DNA of 64,000 bases from Epiperipatus broadwayi (GCA_028023455.1 JAQFVV010001055.1:57919-121918); one strand, 5' to 3'; shown: positions 48,213-61,460, numbered from the stretch's first letter. The notes: a model not told the origin generated them from the letters alone. A program made the numbers and translations.

Positions 48213-50450
48213 CTAATATTTATTGATGGTTCATTTCAAGGCCTGATTTAATACTAATGAAACCCAGCTAAAAAATGTTTAGTCCCTCTCAGAACCGTGC
48301 ATTTAGATAGAGAAACAAATATAAAATTCTACTTATTTAATAAACATAGTTTATTTATTATTGAAATAATTAGCTGGTTACTGTAGTTTAAAAAAAAAGA
48401 CACACATTTTATTTTTTTTCAACAAAAGATATATACATTTATTGGGTGTGCAATAATATAATAGAAAGATGAGCTTATTTGTATAATGCCTCCCCCCCCC
48501 CCCAATTATCTTGAAAGTATATTAGATAAAAGCTATTTATTTGTGCTTATGAGTATCCTGAATGAGTTTGTCTTCAGATAATTCTTTTTAATTAAACTCA
48601 AAAAAGTAAACACAATTGTGTCAACATGTGAAGATGAAATATAATTTACGTACAAATACTGTTACATCAGTTTTGAAGTATTATGAATGTGGAGGACCAA
48701 ATTGTTTTCTCTACCATTATATATATATATTTAGGATACTTTTTATTCAAATTATTTACATATTTTATAGTATTTTTAATTTACTGAAAGTTTACAATAT
48801 AATAAGATTTTCTTTAATGATTTGTACAATAAATGCCAAAACATACAATGAACACTAGAGTGGTAAACTTAGAAATCAGTTTAATTCATTTACATTTCTA
48901 CATTTGAAGTAGTAAAAATGTTGTATTGTACAAATTTCTATCTATAATATTCTCCTAAATGGCAAAATTGGAAAATAAATTAATATTGATGCAAAAACAT
49001 TCAAAAAGGTACTATAATAATTTTAGCCATAAAAAAAGAACTCTAACAGTATGTCATAATCAATATTTCAAAATAAAAGTTTTCATAAAATGGTGAAATG
49101 TAAAACTTATTTATTAACTTAATTAAGTATTTTATTAAATGTGCATATTGTAATAATTTTAACTATGTCTATAAAATTAGAATTTGAAAACTGATTAATA
49201 CTGTTGTTAAAAACGATTTCAAAATGAATGTCAATTAAAATTATAGAAAATTCCAAGCTCATTAATCACTATATCGAAAAACATCATTGGTTGAAACATT
49301 GCTGATTGAAATAGAAACCCATATGCGTATGACTACTGATAGCATTTATGATTTAAGGTGTTAGACATTATTATTATATTTTGTGAGCTTATTTGCATTT
49401 AGTCTTCTTCAATTTATTCAATACTATTAGATTTTGGTTTTTTTAATACATTGTGAGACTATGAAACAAAAAAAGCTATTATTGTTGATGTGGAGTAAAT
49501 CAAAAGAAAATGGTGGGTAATAGTACTTAGCAAGTATTTGTAAAAAAATTCATTTCTTCAAAGAAGTTTTTGATATTTTCTAATACAAGTACTGTTATTG
49601 TAAAGAAGTTTATTTCTTGTAAAGTATTAGTCACTGATTTCAGAATGTATTGGATTGAATAGAATTATAAAACATGGTGATGTTTTTGGAATTGAGAGAA
49701 TTAGTGTCAAATGTTTTCTCATAAAAAATTGAAAGTTCTGAAATTAATGATTTGTGAATTTTTATTAAGATATGCCAGTTTATGTTTCATGTTTATGCTT
49801 TTGAAAGATTAAATTTGGTTTTATTAAAATATAACTTTATAGTAGTATATACATCAATCAATTTTATATGTGTTTTTAAATTTATCATTTGATTTTTCTT
49901 ACTTAAATTGTTTTTTATTGTGATTTTAGTTTTTTCTGTAAGTCTAGATTGTATTACCTATAAATACCTGTATTCAATACAAGCTATCAAAATCCAGTGA
50001 TGTAATAAATAAAACCCTGAAACCAATCAATTCATTTTAGCACATTCTATTGTAAATGGTGAAATTTCAACAATATTGTGTAAATTCTCACTTTTCTCTA
50101 TAAAATATTTTGTAGATAATCAACATTTGTAATTAGTGGGCCAATTCCAAATACTTCTTTCAGACAAATTATTTGTAAACTTGTCTATTATTGACTTGGA
50201 ATTTTTTGTGTTTTTCTTTTATTGTTTATATTTTGCAGGGATATTTTTTTTGGTTTATTTAATTATTTGAAAGAAATTTTAAAAGTATTTGTATAAATTT
50301 AAACAAATATAAAATAACATTTAAGAATACTTTATTAACTTTATGAAATTGTTCTACATTATACCAAAAAATAAGTAAAAATATAAATTAATTTTGTTTT
50401 CATTTTCTCTTGAATATTAAAGGCTTCTGTTCTGGTATCAAAAATTAAAT
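48213..50450. other. AT-rich sequence without recognisable genes
   Basis: No coding region or named repeat recognised. A run of about 14 C at 48491-48504 and (TA)n at 48720-48731 are the only simple repeats. The 80-codon frame at 48616-48858 has no family features. Confidence 0.55.
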
Positions 50451-50452
50451 TA

Positions 50453-50580
50453 TGTAAACCAATAAAATATCACCTGACTCTATCACATGACTTAACTTGC
50501 ATGTAGTTTCAAGAGAAAGTCATGTGATGAAGTCTGATAAAGACATATTAGGGAGTCTGGTGACATTTAATTGGTTTACA
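50453..50580. repeat. 128-bp inverted-repeat element
   Basis: TGTAAACCAATAAAATATCACCTGACTC on the left pairs with GAGTCTGGTGACATTTAATTGGTTTACA on the right, and inner TCACATGACTT pairs with AAGTCATGTGA. The spacer is about 25 bases. Termini and size suit a MITE; no transposase and no assured target duplication. Confidence 0.75.
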
Positions 50581-50689
50581 CTAAATCCAGGCACAGAATG
50601 AAGGTGCCAAGAAGTTATTAAAAACCAGAGACCAGCTAATATATATGCATGCAAATTGGCTTAGATTCAAAACATGTTTTTTTTAATTG

Positions 50690-50830
50690 GGCTTGTTGCT
50701 GATAGTAGATATTGGAAGAATAATACATTCCAAAAGTCCATGTGCACTGGTCCAACTAAAGCTGATGAAAGCCATAAACAAAACTAGTTTGGGGATATTA
50801 GATAAGACAGCAGAGAATGGGTTTAATAAG
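50690..50830 (+). repeat. fragment of the P4 fold-back family
   Basis: Contains GCTGATGAAAGCCATAAACAAAACTAGTTTGGGGATATTAGATAAG, shared in order with 43850-43900 and with the reverse strand of 52430-52490. Single arm, no palindrome. No coding content. Confidence 0.7.
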
Positions 50831-52323
50831 AATTATCATCTGGCATCTATTATTACTTACTGAAGCTTACATTAAGAAATATAGAGGTGGTAAACATTAT
50901 GCTGCTATAAATTATGTTAATTTAACATTGCCTTGGTTGTCTGAAAATATGCTTTCCATTTGAGTCAACAGTAAAACTTTTGCTAAGGCAAAAGAACTGT
51001 GTGGCTCAGGTTTCTATTGGAGAAGGAGTAGACTTAAGAAAAATTGTAATTTTAATTTTATTTTAAGATTTCAATAGATATCTTTCTTAAAAAAATTAAA
51101 AATAAATTTATTATAATGGCATGTAATATCAAAAAATATTAATACACTGTTTAAAATGCACACAGTCAACCTTCCATAATGTGGTAACTTCAATATATTT
51201 ATAATCATGCAAAATCCTAATGCTTTTTGATATATAATCTTTTTAATTTTGAAATAAATGTAATTAGTAATAAATTTTCTACATCAAAAATCTGAGAATT
51301 CCTTTATGAAAAGTATGTGTTAAGCAATTTATTTATTAAATATATGTAGTTATATATGTTTTCTATGATATATTACTAATATTACATGGGCTAATAACAT
51401 TTTTTGAGTTATTAATGTTCATTTGACTTTTAAACTTGTTGAATGGGGAATCTCCCAATGGTGGATATCAAATAAATATCTTGATGTATCAAAATCCCAT
51501 GTTTAATTTTAAAATGAATCATTGTTTTGTAAAAATGAAAAAAAAACAAAACAGGAATTTGTTACAAAGTTTGTAAAAAAACCAGTTGCCTGCTTTCAAC
51601 AGTATTCAGGTGCACTTTAGCCCACCGTACTGAATGATCACTTATTCAGTTCAAAAAATATTCATTGCATATTTATTATGATCAAAAATTTGTTTCGATT
51701 TTTTAATGTTTCAATCATGTTAATTATGTTGAATGGGTTTATCTTCTTCATATTACCCAGTAAGCTTAGCCAAAATATTGGCTGAAATGTGAAAAATTGT
51801 TCTCTGTTCTAATTCTCTGGGTTTGAATAACAGATAACAAAATAACCAGATATTTTTATATTGTTAAGAATAAATTCTGTAATTTTTTTGACATTATTGT
51901 GATAAAATCATCACATATTTATTTTTCCATAAATAAGATAGATTATCATATTAAAAATTCCATAACATTCATGCTTAAACTGGACAATAAATTGTAATAA
52001 ATCAGATATTTACTATTTTCAAAAGAATTAAAATTTTCATCAACCATTGACTGTCTCAAAACTCATTTTACTAAATTTTTTATTATTACAATTATCTTTT
52101 TATAAAACATCTCTCCAATATTATGTTCAATTTAACATGGATCTTATTTCCTATCTAGATAAGCAACTATAATTGCTTTACCTTTTTATAAAGTGCAATT
52201 TGTCTTTCAATAAATTTATTATTAATCCTAATATAATTTTACTTTGGTAAAACTTACAAACAAAGAAAACCACTCTTAGTTGTTGGATATCACACCATTC
52301 ATTCTCAAATTTATTTTTTTCCC
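50831..52323. other. AT-rich sequence without recognisable genes
   Basis: No coding region, RNA gene or repeat family recognised. Confidence 0.55.
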
Positions 52324-52714
52324 AATTATTTTTTAATACAGGCAAAACTCTCTATACATATTGCCACTCAGTGCAAGCCAAAGTAATCAATGGATGCCAG
52401 AAGACCTGTGCATAAAATCCCCATCTAGTGCCTACTCATCCAATATCCCCAGACTAGTTTCCGGTTTATGGTCTTCATCAGTGAAAAGCCTTGGATCTGA
52501 GAGAACTGCAGCTAGATCTTAGAATCTAATGCAACCCTCCAATAGCCACCTTTTAACTCTACTTGAGTACTGAACCATGAGTCTTAAATTGAAAACACTC
52601 TGGCTTGCACTGAGTGGCAATACATAGAAAGAGTTTTGCCTGTTTTAACAACAGTTATAAGCAAGCATAAGAAATGGTGATCATCTGATGTTTATTGGCT
52701 TAAAATTATTTTTT
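52324..52714. mobile_element. P4-family element with an 11-bp target duplication
   Basis: AATTATTTTTT at 52324-52334 and 52704-52714 flanks a 369-base insert. The outer part of the insert is self-complementary: ACAGGCAAAACTCT, TATACAT or TACATA, ATTGCCACTCAGTGCAAGCC on the left against GGCTTGCACTGAGTGGCAAT...AGAGTTTTGCCTGT on the right. The interior carries the family landmark (reverse strand CTGATGAAGACCATAAACCG, then GGAAACTAGTCTGGGGATAT). No protein is encoded. Confidence 0.78.
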
Positions 52715-54290
52715 GTGTGATAATAATGTTTTTATAAACAATTCTTTATTTAGTTTTATAAATTTGTTTACTTTTTTCAACAGTAGTTTTCCAATGCTCA
52801 TAGTTTAATTCAAAATATCGATCTTTATTTTAAAGTGATACAAATTTTTAATTTGTCTATTTCAATTATTATTTTTAATAGTGATACAATATTAATTTAT
52901 TGTGACATAATTATTATTTTTAAAAAATTATTGAATCTATCAAAGCTTCTAACAAAGATTGTTCTTTGCTTACTAGAAATTCTGAACTTCTGCTGTTCTC
53001 TTTACAATTATGTGTTTACACAAAATAAAATCTTTAAATTATATTTTGCTTGATAACATTTCCCAGTAACTGTGAATTGCATGTAATAAATTTGATCTAT
53101 GTTTATTCAATGGATTTTCACTCATTTCTTATTTAATATTATATTTCGCTGTGGCTACTTGCACTCGGTAGAATGCTTTGAGAATCGATAACGTTCTTCA
53201 GAATTATAATCACATATTATTTACGCAGAAGATTACTTGCAGCAAAAGGTTTGTTTCTCAAATATGATATTTTTTCAATAAATCAACTTTATTTGTGCAG
53301 TATAATACTAAAAATATACACTGAATATGTTACAACTATTACTATTATTACATAATAATGAACATGTTTTTTTCATTACTCACAATTGTACACACTGGAT
53401 TTATGTAACTCTTATAATTGGATACAAAGAATATATCCCTTTGCTTATTTATTCATTGTAACAGCGTTTTGTTTGGGATTGATAACATCACTAAAACATG
53501 CTTAAAGAACTTAATTTAATAGAAACTGATGATAAATTTTAAATTAATTATTATTTAAATGTTATTTATGCAAATTCATGCAATTACATTGTATATAAAA
53601 ATATCAATCTTTTAAAAAGCAAAATAATGTCCTCAATACATCTTTGCAATATTCTCAATTTATATTTATGCTTTTTTGCTATCTAAAGATGTATGAAAAA
53701 TCATAATCTCATAAATTATTATCTCTTCACCTGACACATAAAATTTGTAAATGTTTTCTAAAGTCTTCAAGTAATAAAACATAAGATAAACAATGTATAT
53801 GATATTAAGATTTGTAGATGTACAACATACATAAACTTAAAAAAGTATCTTTGTTTTGAAAACCACATTTTGTTTTCAGCTATATATTTTGAACTTTTCT
53901 TTTTTATTATATAGAATAAAAAGTGTTAACTTTAAGTATTTATCAAAAGAAGTAACATGTTTTTTTTTCTTTTAGCTGTGAAAATAGTAAATAATAATAG
54001 ATTTAAAAAATTTCACTAATAGTATTTTTTAAAAAAAAAAATACTGTAATAAAGGAGAAAATTACCCCACTCCAAGATAAATATCTTTCCATCATTTCTT
54101 AGACAATGAAAGAAAAGACAGTACTTCTTTGGCTCTCTAAATTCAGATTAGAGTGAATTTATAAGCTTTTTTAAATAATAATGACAAATTAAATAACCAT
54201 TTGAAATAGTAATTGGATGTTGGCTATCTAAAAAAATAAAATTTCAAGCCTTCTTAAATGCTAAAGAAATTCTAATGTTTTGATTATCAT
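52715..54290. other. AT-rich sequence without recognisable genes
   Basis: No coding region or named repeat recognised; the 72-codon frame at 52835-53053 is low-complexity. Confidence 0.55.
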
Positions 54291-54296
54291 TATTTC

Positions 54297-54985
54297 CAAC
54301 TATTTTTAATCCACTGCAGAATAAAGTTATTTCTATATTTAATCTATTTTTTCTGATCTCTAGCCTCTCTTCTTCACACCAGCAGACTTCCTTATCCATT
54401 CACTTTTTACAATCTTTTGGATTCCAGCTTAATATTTCAACTGCTCATCTACTGTCATCTTCTCTAGGAATATGTCCAGCCCAATTCCACTTCAGTCTTT
54501 TAATTCTTAAAATACTGTTAATAATGTCTGTTTGTTCTATCATCCATATATTTGTTTTTCAATCCTTTATTGTTATTCTGTAGATACCTCTCTTCATAAT
54601 TTATTGAATAGACTAAAGTCTCTGTATTTCTCTTTTGTTAAAACAAACTCTCCATACAGTAGTGTCACTCAGTGCAAACCAGAATAATCAAGGGATGCCA
54701 GAAGGCTGGCTTGCACTGAGTGGCACTACTGTATGGAGAGGTTTGCCTGTTTCAATAACAATTATGAGAAAGCATAAGAAATGGTGATTATGTGATGTTT
54801 GATGATTTATTTCTCTTTTGTTAAGATTCTTACTTTCAGATCTGTATTAATAATATAACATGGTATTTGAAATTATTAACTTATCATTTATCACTATCGA
54901 TTTTCATTTTCTTCTGAAAAAAACTGATGATGATGGATTAGAAGTTAATTTTAGTCAGATTTTTAATATAGATGGGAAATAATAA
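54297..54985 (-). mobile_element. LINE copy G with an insertion and a 5' inversion
   Basis: Reverse-strand fragment of the LINE 3' region, starting at the ORF end (CCACTGCAG near 54312) and running through sequence matching the end of the reverse transcriptase. It is split by a 166-base P4-family insertion (54642-54807) and continues to about 54920. From about 54925 to 54985 the match switches to the forward strand (GATGGATTAGAAGTTA..., CAGATTTTTAATATAGATGG). Such an inverted 5' end is the usual product of twin priming during LINE insertion. Confidence 0.75.
54625..54824. mobile_element. short P4-family fold-back with a 17-bp target duplication
   Basis: TATTTCTCTTTTGTTAA is present at 54625-54641 and 54808-54824, and uninterrupted LINE copies have a single equivalent site, so 54642-54807 is an insertion. 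The insert is mainly a compact hairpin: CTCTCCATACAGTAGTG.CACTCAGTGCAA on the left and TTGCACTGAGTGGCACTACTGTATGGAGAG on the right. Confidence 0.88.
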
Positions 54986-54989
54986 ATAA

Positions 54990-56005
54990 AATTTTTATTC
55001 AGAGTAAAATTATAGGTCATAGAAATGATCATATCATTTCATTAAATCATCTTTACCTGTCAAATTAACCTAATTAGTATGCAATAAATATTTTACCATA
55101 CAAAGTAAACCTACGTTGACTATTATATTTATTATTGCAATTTTTTTGAAAAAAATGTTTATTAAAAATATATTTTTTCATAACAATTATTATTAGAAAT
55201 TTCCTTTCTTTTAAATGATGTTTTCAATATTTTTTTTTTTTAAATTTGCATATAAAGAATTCTGAAATTCTTTTTAGTGAGATTTTTTATATATTTAATA
55301 TATCGTAAAATCAATTCTTTCTTCTGTAGGAAGAATATAAATTATTATGCTTGAATTATTTGCATAGCTAAAGGCTTTTTATTGACGAGTTGTTTATTTT
55401 GTTCTGCAATTGCCTATGTAACAAACAGTTCTTTTTTAAAAAAGAAAAACATATGTAGAAAGATTTGTTATTAAATTGCCAATCAAGAAATAATATTTTT
55501 AAAATATCACATGATTTATGTTTTTCAAAATAATTATATTTTATATATATTCTGTTTTGTAATGTTTTATAAACAAGTTTTCTATCATGTTAATAAAAAT
55601 GACTGCTTCGCTTCTGAAGACAAAGTTCGAAAAGCCTTTCTCTTGTTTGGTTTTAAAACTATTTTTTTTTATATAAAGTTCATCTATAATTACTGATTTG
55701 TTTTTTTTATTTACTTCAAAATTTTAATTATAAGTTGTGCACAAAAACAAATACAGCAAGACGTAAATTCTTAAAGTGATTTTAGTTTCTACACAGTCTA
55801 GGAGCAGAACAAAAACCAAGCGGCTGATTGAATTATAATTTTTTAAAACAAGAAATATTAAGAAACAAAATTTTAAAATTTCTAAACCAATACACATTTA
55901 CATGCATTGAAAGTTTTTAATCACTTAGAAACCATTAACATGCGCTAGATACTAGATTGTAATGGTGAAAGGATATTGCAAAGTATTTTTTGCACATATT
56001 AATAT
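54990..56005. other. AT-rich sequence without recognisable genes
   Basis: No coding region or repeat family recognised. A 61-codon forward frame at 55511-55696 has no family features. Confidence 0.5.
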
Positions 56006-56009
56006 TTTA

Positions 56010-58990
56010 TGCTATCTTCTCAGTTTAAGATCAAAAAATACCATAACCTTTTTTGTCAGTTGCCTCATAGCTCTTAATGGAAGTATCGAATTTTCTTGAA
56101 GGCAAAATGAATGTGTGAGAATGATCTTTTTTTCTAATAGATATTTACAATCACGACAGACAGATATAAATAATAGCCCTTATTCCCAAGAGATTGTAAA
56201 GTTAACAGCAATGTAGGGGTTGGCAGCTGAAAGTGGAAGTTGGTTAAAAATCTCTGATTGTAAAACCCAGACTGCTATTTGATGCTGCCCTTTTATTTGG
56301 GTAATTACAACTGCAGATCACTTTTAAGTGAAGAAAGATTGCAAGAATTGGAAAAAGAACTGTCTCATATTAAATAGGACATTATTGGACTTAGTGAAAT
56401 TATAAAAACAGGCAAACAAAAAATTGATTTAAAAGGTAGACATATACTGTACTACAAAGACATAAACATTGAAAATATAAGTGAAGTAGATTTACTACAA
56501 ATAAAAAGTGGAAGAACCACATTGTGCAGATTGATGGTATATTGAACAGAGTGACAAAATTAGTTATTCAACTTGATAGCAGATATTAAATGCAAATAAC
56601 GGGTTTATGTTCCAACAAGTTCTTATTATGAAAAAGGAAGTAGAAGATTTTTATATGGATATACAAAAACCTTTTGATCAGATGAAACAACATTGAAATT
56701 TTAATTCCAGAATTGGTTAACATGTAAGGATGAAAGTGTTGCAGGTAAATTTTGTTGTGATGATAGAAATGGGAAAGGACATAAACTTGTGGAGTTGCAG
56801 AAAAAGAAAAATTTTATATATATTTTTTGAGAAAAATGGAAATGGAAGGATCCAAATGGAAATACAACAGAATTGGATTATATTTTGACACAGAAAATAT
56901 ATATTTCAAGATTGTAATGTACTTAATAAATTTAATACAAGAAATGACTATCAATTGGTGAGATGTAAGATGCATATTAGTGCAAATCTAGAAAGCCAAA
57001 AAACTAATAACAAAAGCAATATTCACAGTTAATACTCCTAATCTTCAGAAAGATTCCAATAAATTTAAATTAGAACTTGGAAATCATTTTCAAATATTAA
57101 CAGATTTTGAACATGTTTCAGATTTAAACAAAATCAATAGGAAGATAACTGATACACTTTTAAAAGCAGCAACCAAGGACAGCTAGTACAAAAAAGCAGC
57201 ATTTAACTGGTAAAATTCTTACTGACACAAGTCCATATATGAAGAAAAAAACTAATATGAAAGTATATAAAAATGATGCATTAAGAAGGACTGAATATCT
57301 CAAATTTTGTAAAATGTTGTGAATGAAATAAATATAAGAAAGTATAATTGTGAGCTAGCAAGGAAAGATCTAGAAGAGAATAAAAATCTTAAGAGTGTAA
57401 AACAATATATTGGTATTGGTAGGAAACTTATTTCTGGAATAAGAAAAAAAGATGAAACTATTACTGAAAAGAGAGATGATGTCATGAAATATATAGAATA
57501 GCTCTATAAAGAATTATATAGGAATAAAAAACAAAGAAATATACTTATTGCAATTTATATATCTTCTGAATTGCCCAGGATTTTAAATGAAGAAGGAAAA
57601 CATGCAATTAAATCTATGAAGAAAAACAGCTTCAGGTAATGATGGGTTTAAAATTGAAATCTTAAAAGAAGTAGACAAAGAAATATAATTTTTTGGCAAA
57701 GTTATATACAAATGCCTTAATGATAAAGATGTACCAGATGATTGGAAGAATGGAGCATTAATGTTATAAACAGGTGATAAAGAAAATATTAGAAATTACA
57801 GACATCAGTTTTTTTATCAGTTCTGTACAAAATAATTCTAACTCATCTACAGCAAACATTGGATTTTAACTAACCTAAAAAAACAAGTCAGATTTAAAAT
57901 TGGTTTCAGTATAATGGATCATGTCAAAATATTGAGAAAAAGTCATGCAAAGAACCAGTGAATCTTGGTTGTCATTATGCTCTGAATTTGAAGATTATGA
58001 AAAGACATTTGATTCTATTAGTATTTCTTTAGAAATTAATGCATTTCTATTATCATCAAGGTGTATACCCAAGATATTGTCATATTCTGAAGAATATTTA
58101 CAAAAATTCAACAGCAATAATTACATTTTATAATGATTCTAAAAATATTAACATTGAGAAGGGGGTGTAATCTGGTGACTAGATATCTCCAAAACATTTT
58201 AGAGAAGTTTTGCAAGAACTATTTTATGTATTAAAATGGGAAGCTAAAAGAATAAAAGTAAATTGAAATTTTTTAAGTCATATAGATTTTGCAGATGGAG
58301 TGGTTGTTTTTGCAAATAATGCTTTAATACTCCAGCAAATGTTCCAAATATTATCATATAAAAGTGTGAGTAAGGGTAAATGTTAAGAAGACTAAAGTAA
58401 TATTCATTGATTTTTTTCAAAAGAAGAAAATAAAGATTTGATAATGATGAGTTACAAGAAGTTAACAACTACAAATACCTTGTATGATTATTACTACAGA
58501 TGGAAACATAACGACTACAATTAATCATAGAATTAAATATGGTTGAAGTGCTTTTGGTAGAAATAATTTAACATTAAAAGTAAATATGCCTATGTGTTTA
58601 AAAAGGAAGGAATTTATTAAATATGTTTACCAGAAGAACAATACAGTGGCTTCAGATCATTCAGTGAAGTATGGAGAAATGTGTGTTAAAAACAACAAGA
58701 TGAGATCGAAAATAAAATAAATCGATGGGAGATCAACAGGTGATACTGACATTATTAAAAGAATTACAGGTCTGAAGTATAGTATGGCTGAACATATTGT
58801 TAGAAAATATGATAACAGTTGGGCATTTAAAATCATAAAGTGGATTTCAAAAGATAGTAAAAGATCTAGAAAGAGTCTGTATGTGATATGGATAGATGAA
58901 ATAAGGAAATGTGCTGGTGAAATGTGGAGAAAAGAGGCTAGGGATCAGAAAATATAAATTGAATCTGGAGAATGGATTCATAATGATTGA
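56010..58990 (+). mobile_element. ancient full-length LINE, copy H
   Basis: Forward-strand copy, collinear with copy C from the 5' untranslated part (CAGTTTAAGATCAA.AA.ACCAT near 56022, GACAGACA.A.ATAA near 56156) through the ORF start (GCCCTTATTCCCA near 56177), the endonuclease (about 56300-56960), the spacer (57000-57600), the reverse transcriptase (57700-58330, with FEDYEKTFDSISI and FADGVVVFANN, the second catalytic Asp lost) and the C-terminal part ending near 58990. Dozens of frameshifts and stops; the longest peptides are about 60 residues. Probably the oldest copy in the window. Confidence 0.85.
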
Positions 58991-58994
58991 AAGT

Positions 58995-59519
58995 AATGAT
59001 AATGATTGTTCTCATACATTCATTTTTTTCTGATATTTATACATTGAAATAATATTTATATAGATAGATTTGTTATTATTTTCTAGGTTCCATTCTCTTT
59101 ATGCATAGATAATTTTCAAACTATATTGTTACATTTGTGGAACATGGCAGACATTGTTTAATAATAAGCAGTTCATTACAAAACAAAGATTATATATTTT
59201 TGTATATAACTTTCTACAATTTCTGGAATAAAATAATCCTATAAATAATAAATAATCTTGAACTTAAATAAAAATTTCATTATAAATTATACATTTAAAG
59301 AAGGTCTAATAAATATTTTTGTGGAATTCTGATTTTGAAATTTAAAAACAAGCATGTTCTGATAATTGTAAAAAAATTCTATTATCTTTTTTTGAAATCT
59401 TTTAATTAATGCTTGTATATATTTCTCTATCGATTTTTATGTAGAAATCTTTATATATCACACTTTGATAAAACTTTTAAACTTGTTTTCAAAAGGGATT
59501 ACAGATAAAAAAAATACTG
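58995..59519. other. AT-rich sequence without recognisable genes
   Basis: Flank of LINE H; no coding region or repeat family recognised. Confidence 0.55.
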
Positions 59520-59960
59520 TTTTTAAAACAAAAATTATTTTAGTTTGGGTAGTAGTTTTTAAAAGAGTCTGGTTTTTAGTTTTGGCTAATGGTTTTTGTA
59601 AGCGCTGTCCAGTATTGGGTTGTGGATTGTAGTTAGCTAGAGCATATACCTGACCAGAATAGTCTTGTTTTTGGTTTTAATATTTCTGTGAAGCAGTTGG
59701 ATAGTTGAAGAGTTGGACAGAGTCTCCATAGTTATCTAAAGCAGGAGATCCAGAAACAGAATATTGATTCACTGTGAGGGGTTGATGCACCTAGAAGAAA
59801 GATTTACTTCTCTGTCTCTATAGTCTTAAATGTGGGCTCCACAGGTGGCTGACCTGAAGTATATGTTGAATCAAATCAATGTCAACATAAACCTGATTAC
59901 ATCTTTCTGATTACAACAACCCTGGATTTGTCCACATCCAGACAAAACTGCAATGAATGA
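59520..59960 (-). pseudogene. possible decayed exon or processed pseudogene
   Basis: Less AT-rich than its neighbours. On the reverse strand, from about 59790 down to 59520, one frame reads as a Pro/Gln/Tyr/Asn-rich protein (VHQPLTVNQYSVSGSPALDN, then NYPTASQKY, a stop, QDYSGQVYALANYNPQPNTG) with a single TAA. In another frame just before it, at about 59890-59820, STYTSGQPPVEPTFKTIETEK is readable, ending at a stop next to TTTCTTCTAG, which looks like a splice acceptor. The amino-acid composition resembles the disordered tails of RNA- or DNA-binding proteins, but no family is recognised. Either a processed pseudogene with two lesions or a chance frame in a GC-richer patch. Confidence 0.3.
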
Positions 59961-61440
59961 AGAATTTATTATATGTATGCTATTTCAGCTATATGCAGAG
60001 AAGCACACATAAACATATATAACTCGTGAGTTCTTTTAAAATTCTTAAAATGACTTTTAAATTAATAACTTAGTTACTTAAAATAAAAAAAATGAATAAT
60101 TTGTTTGAGTCACATGTCTAAAAGAAGGGATATATATGATTTTATATATTTTATAAAAAAGTTAATATTCCTTAAAAATACATTTTTTAAACTTATATTT
60201 TTAAATTAAAGTCATTATGATTAAAGGCTTAAAAGCAACCTGCAAAAGTGATATCACCTAAAACAAGTAAATAATTTTGCTTGAATTTAAAGAAACTTGC
60301 AAGAGTATTATTTTTAAAATTGTTATCTAATTAATCAATCAAAAAGTACTTGTCAAACAAAAATTGACTTTATATTTTTAAAAGAAAAAACAAGTTGATA
60401 GTAACTTTTTTTTAAAAAAAGTAGTCCATAAAAAGTAGAACTTATTATAAAATAATGAATGAATTTTATATAGAGTCAATATTAAATTAAATATGAAAAT
60501 ATAATATTATTATTATGACAAATTAAAATATATAATATAAACACCAATTTGCACATATATTTCTGTGCACACAACATATATGTTAAATCAATAATTAATT
60601 ATGTGGCATAAAAATTAATAATTCTACTATTTTGACAAATTTAAATATATTGTGTTAATAAATTAATAGACGAAATGTCTGTGCAATTATAGATCCCCAT
60701 TTAAATTTAAGGGCATCCAGTGATAATGATGATCTTCCCATCAACCATCATCATCTTTATCATACTTGGTACGTGTGAGAATTATATTCTTCAAAGCCGA
60801 TGCACTAAATTTTATTTTAGTTTAGTCTATTACAATTTAAGTCCATAGTTGGCCAATACCTTAATCGTATCAAGTTGCCAGAGCATTGATGATGATCAGT
60901 GTGTTTTAATATTGCAACATTATTTTTTTATGGCTATATATTCTAATGGATGAGAATTTAAGTTGGTGCATCCAAATTAATGGATAAAAAAATAAACAAT
61001 CGAATGCCCCAAGCCAGCAAAGGCTCAATAGTTATCCTGTTTTACAGTAGACCAATATCAAATCCAGTCACTAGATTGATTGTTGATTTGTTTAATTATT
61101 GATTGTTCATTATGATGGTTGATTAATATTATATTTACTTTTATTAGATAATTCTGCTGGATGTATGTTTGATTATAGTTTAGTTGCTCTAAGGATAAAT
61201 CAGCTGATCTTTTCCAGAGAACTCATGATCACTTTGAATATATAAAATTCCTTGTATATTTTTGGATATTAAACATTACTTTAATATCTTATTTTGATAA
61301 TATCAATATTTTAGCTTTAATATTTTTTCGTTATTTAAATTAATTTTATTTGAAATATTTATATTTGGTTTATTGGTGATGATGAAGATTTGTCATCACC
61401 CCAGGTACCTTTACCCAAATATCCCAATCCCATTCTAATA
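59961..61440. other. AT-rich sequence without recognisable genes
   Basis: No coding region recognised. Around 60710-61090 the sequence is less AT-rich and carries several CAT or GATGAT clusters, perhaps an unrecognised repeat fragment. Confidence 0.5.
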
Positions 61441-61460
61441 TATCATCATCATTATCATCA

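Noticed and set aside
48491-48504. Run of about 14 C
   Set aside because: Simple homopolymer in AT-rich sequence with no flanking structure; possible sequencing length error.
52430-52490. Hammerhead-like CTGATGAAGACC...GGAAAC in the P4 family (also near 43850 and 50755)
   Set aside because: The bases between the two core-like motifs cannot form stem II in any copy, so the resemblance alone does not justify a ribozyme call.
55511-55696. Forward 61-codon frame
   Set aside because: Short, AT-biased composition, no homologue recognised and no repeat or gene context.
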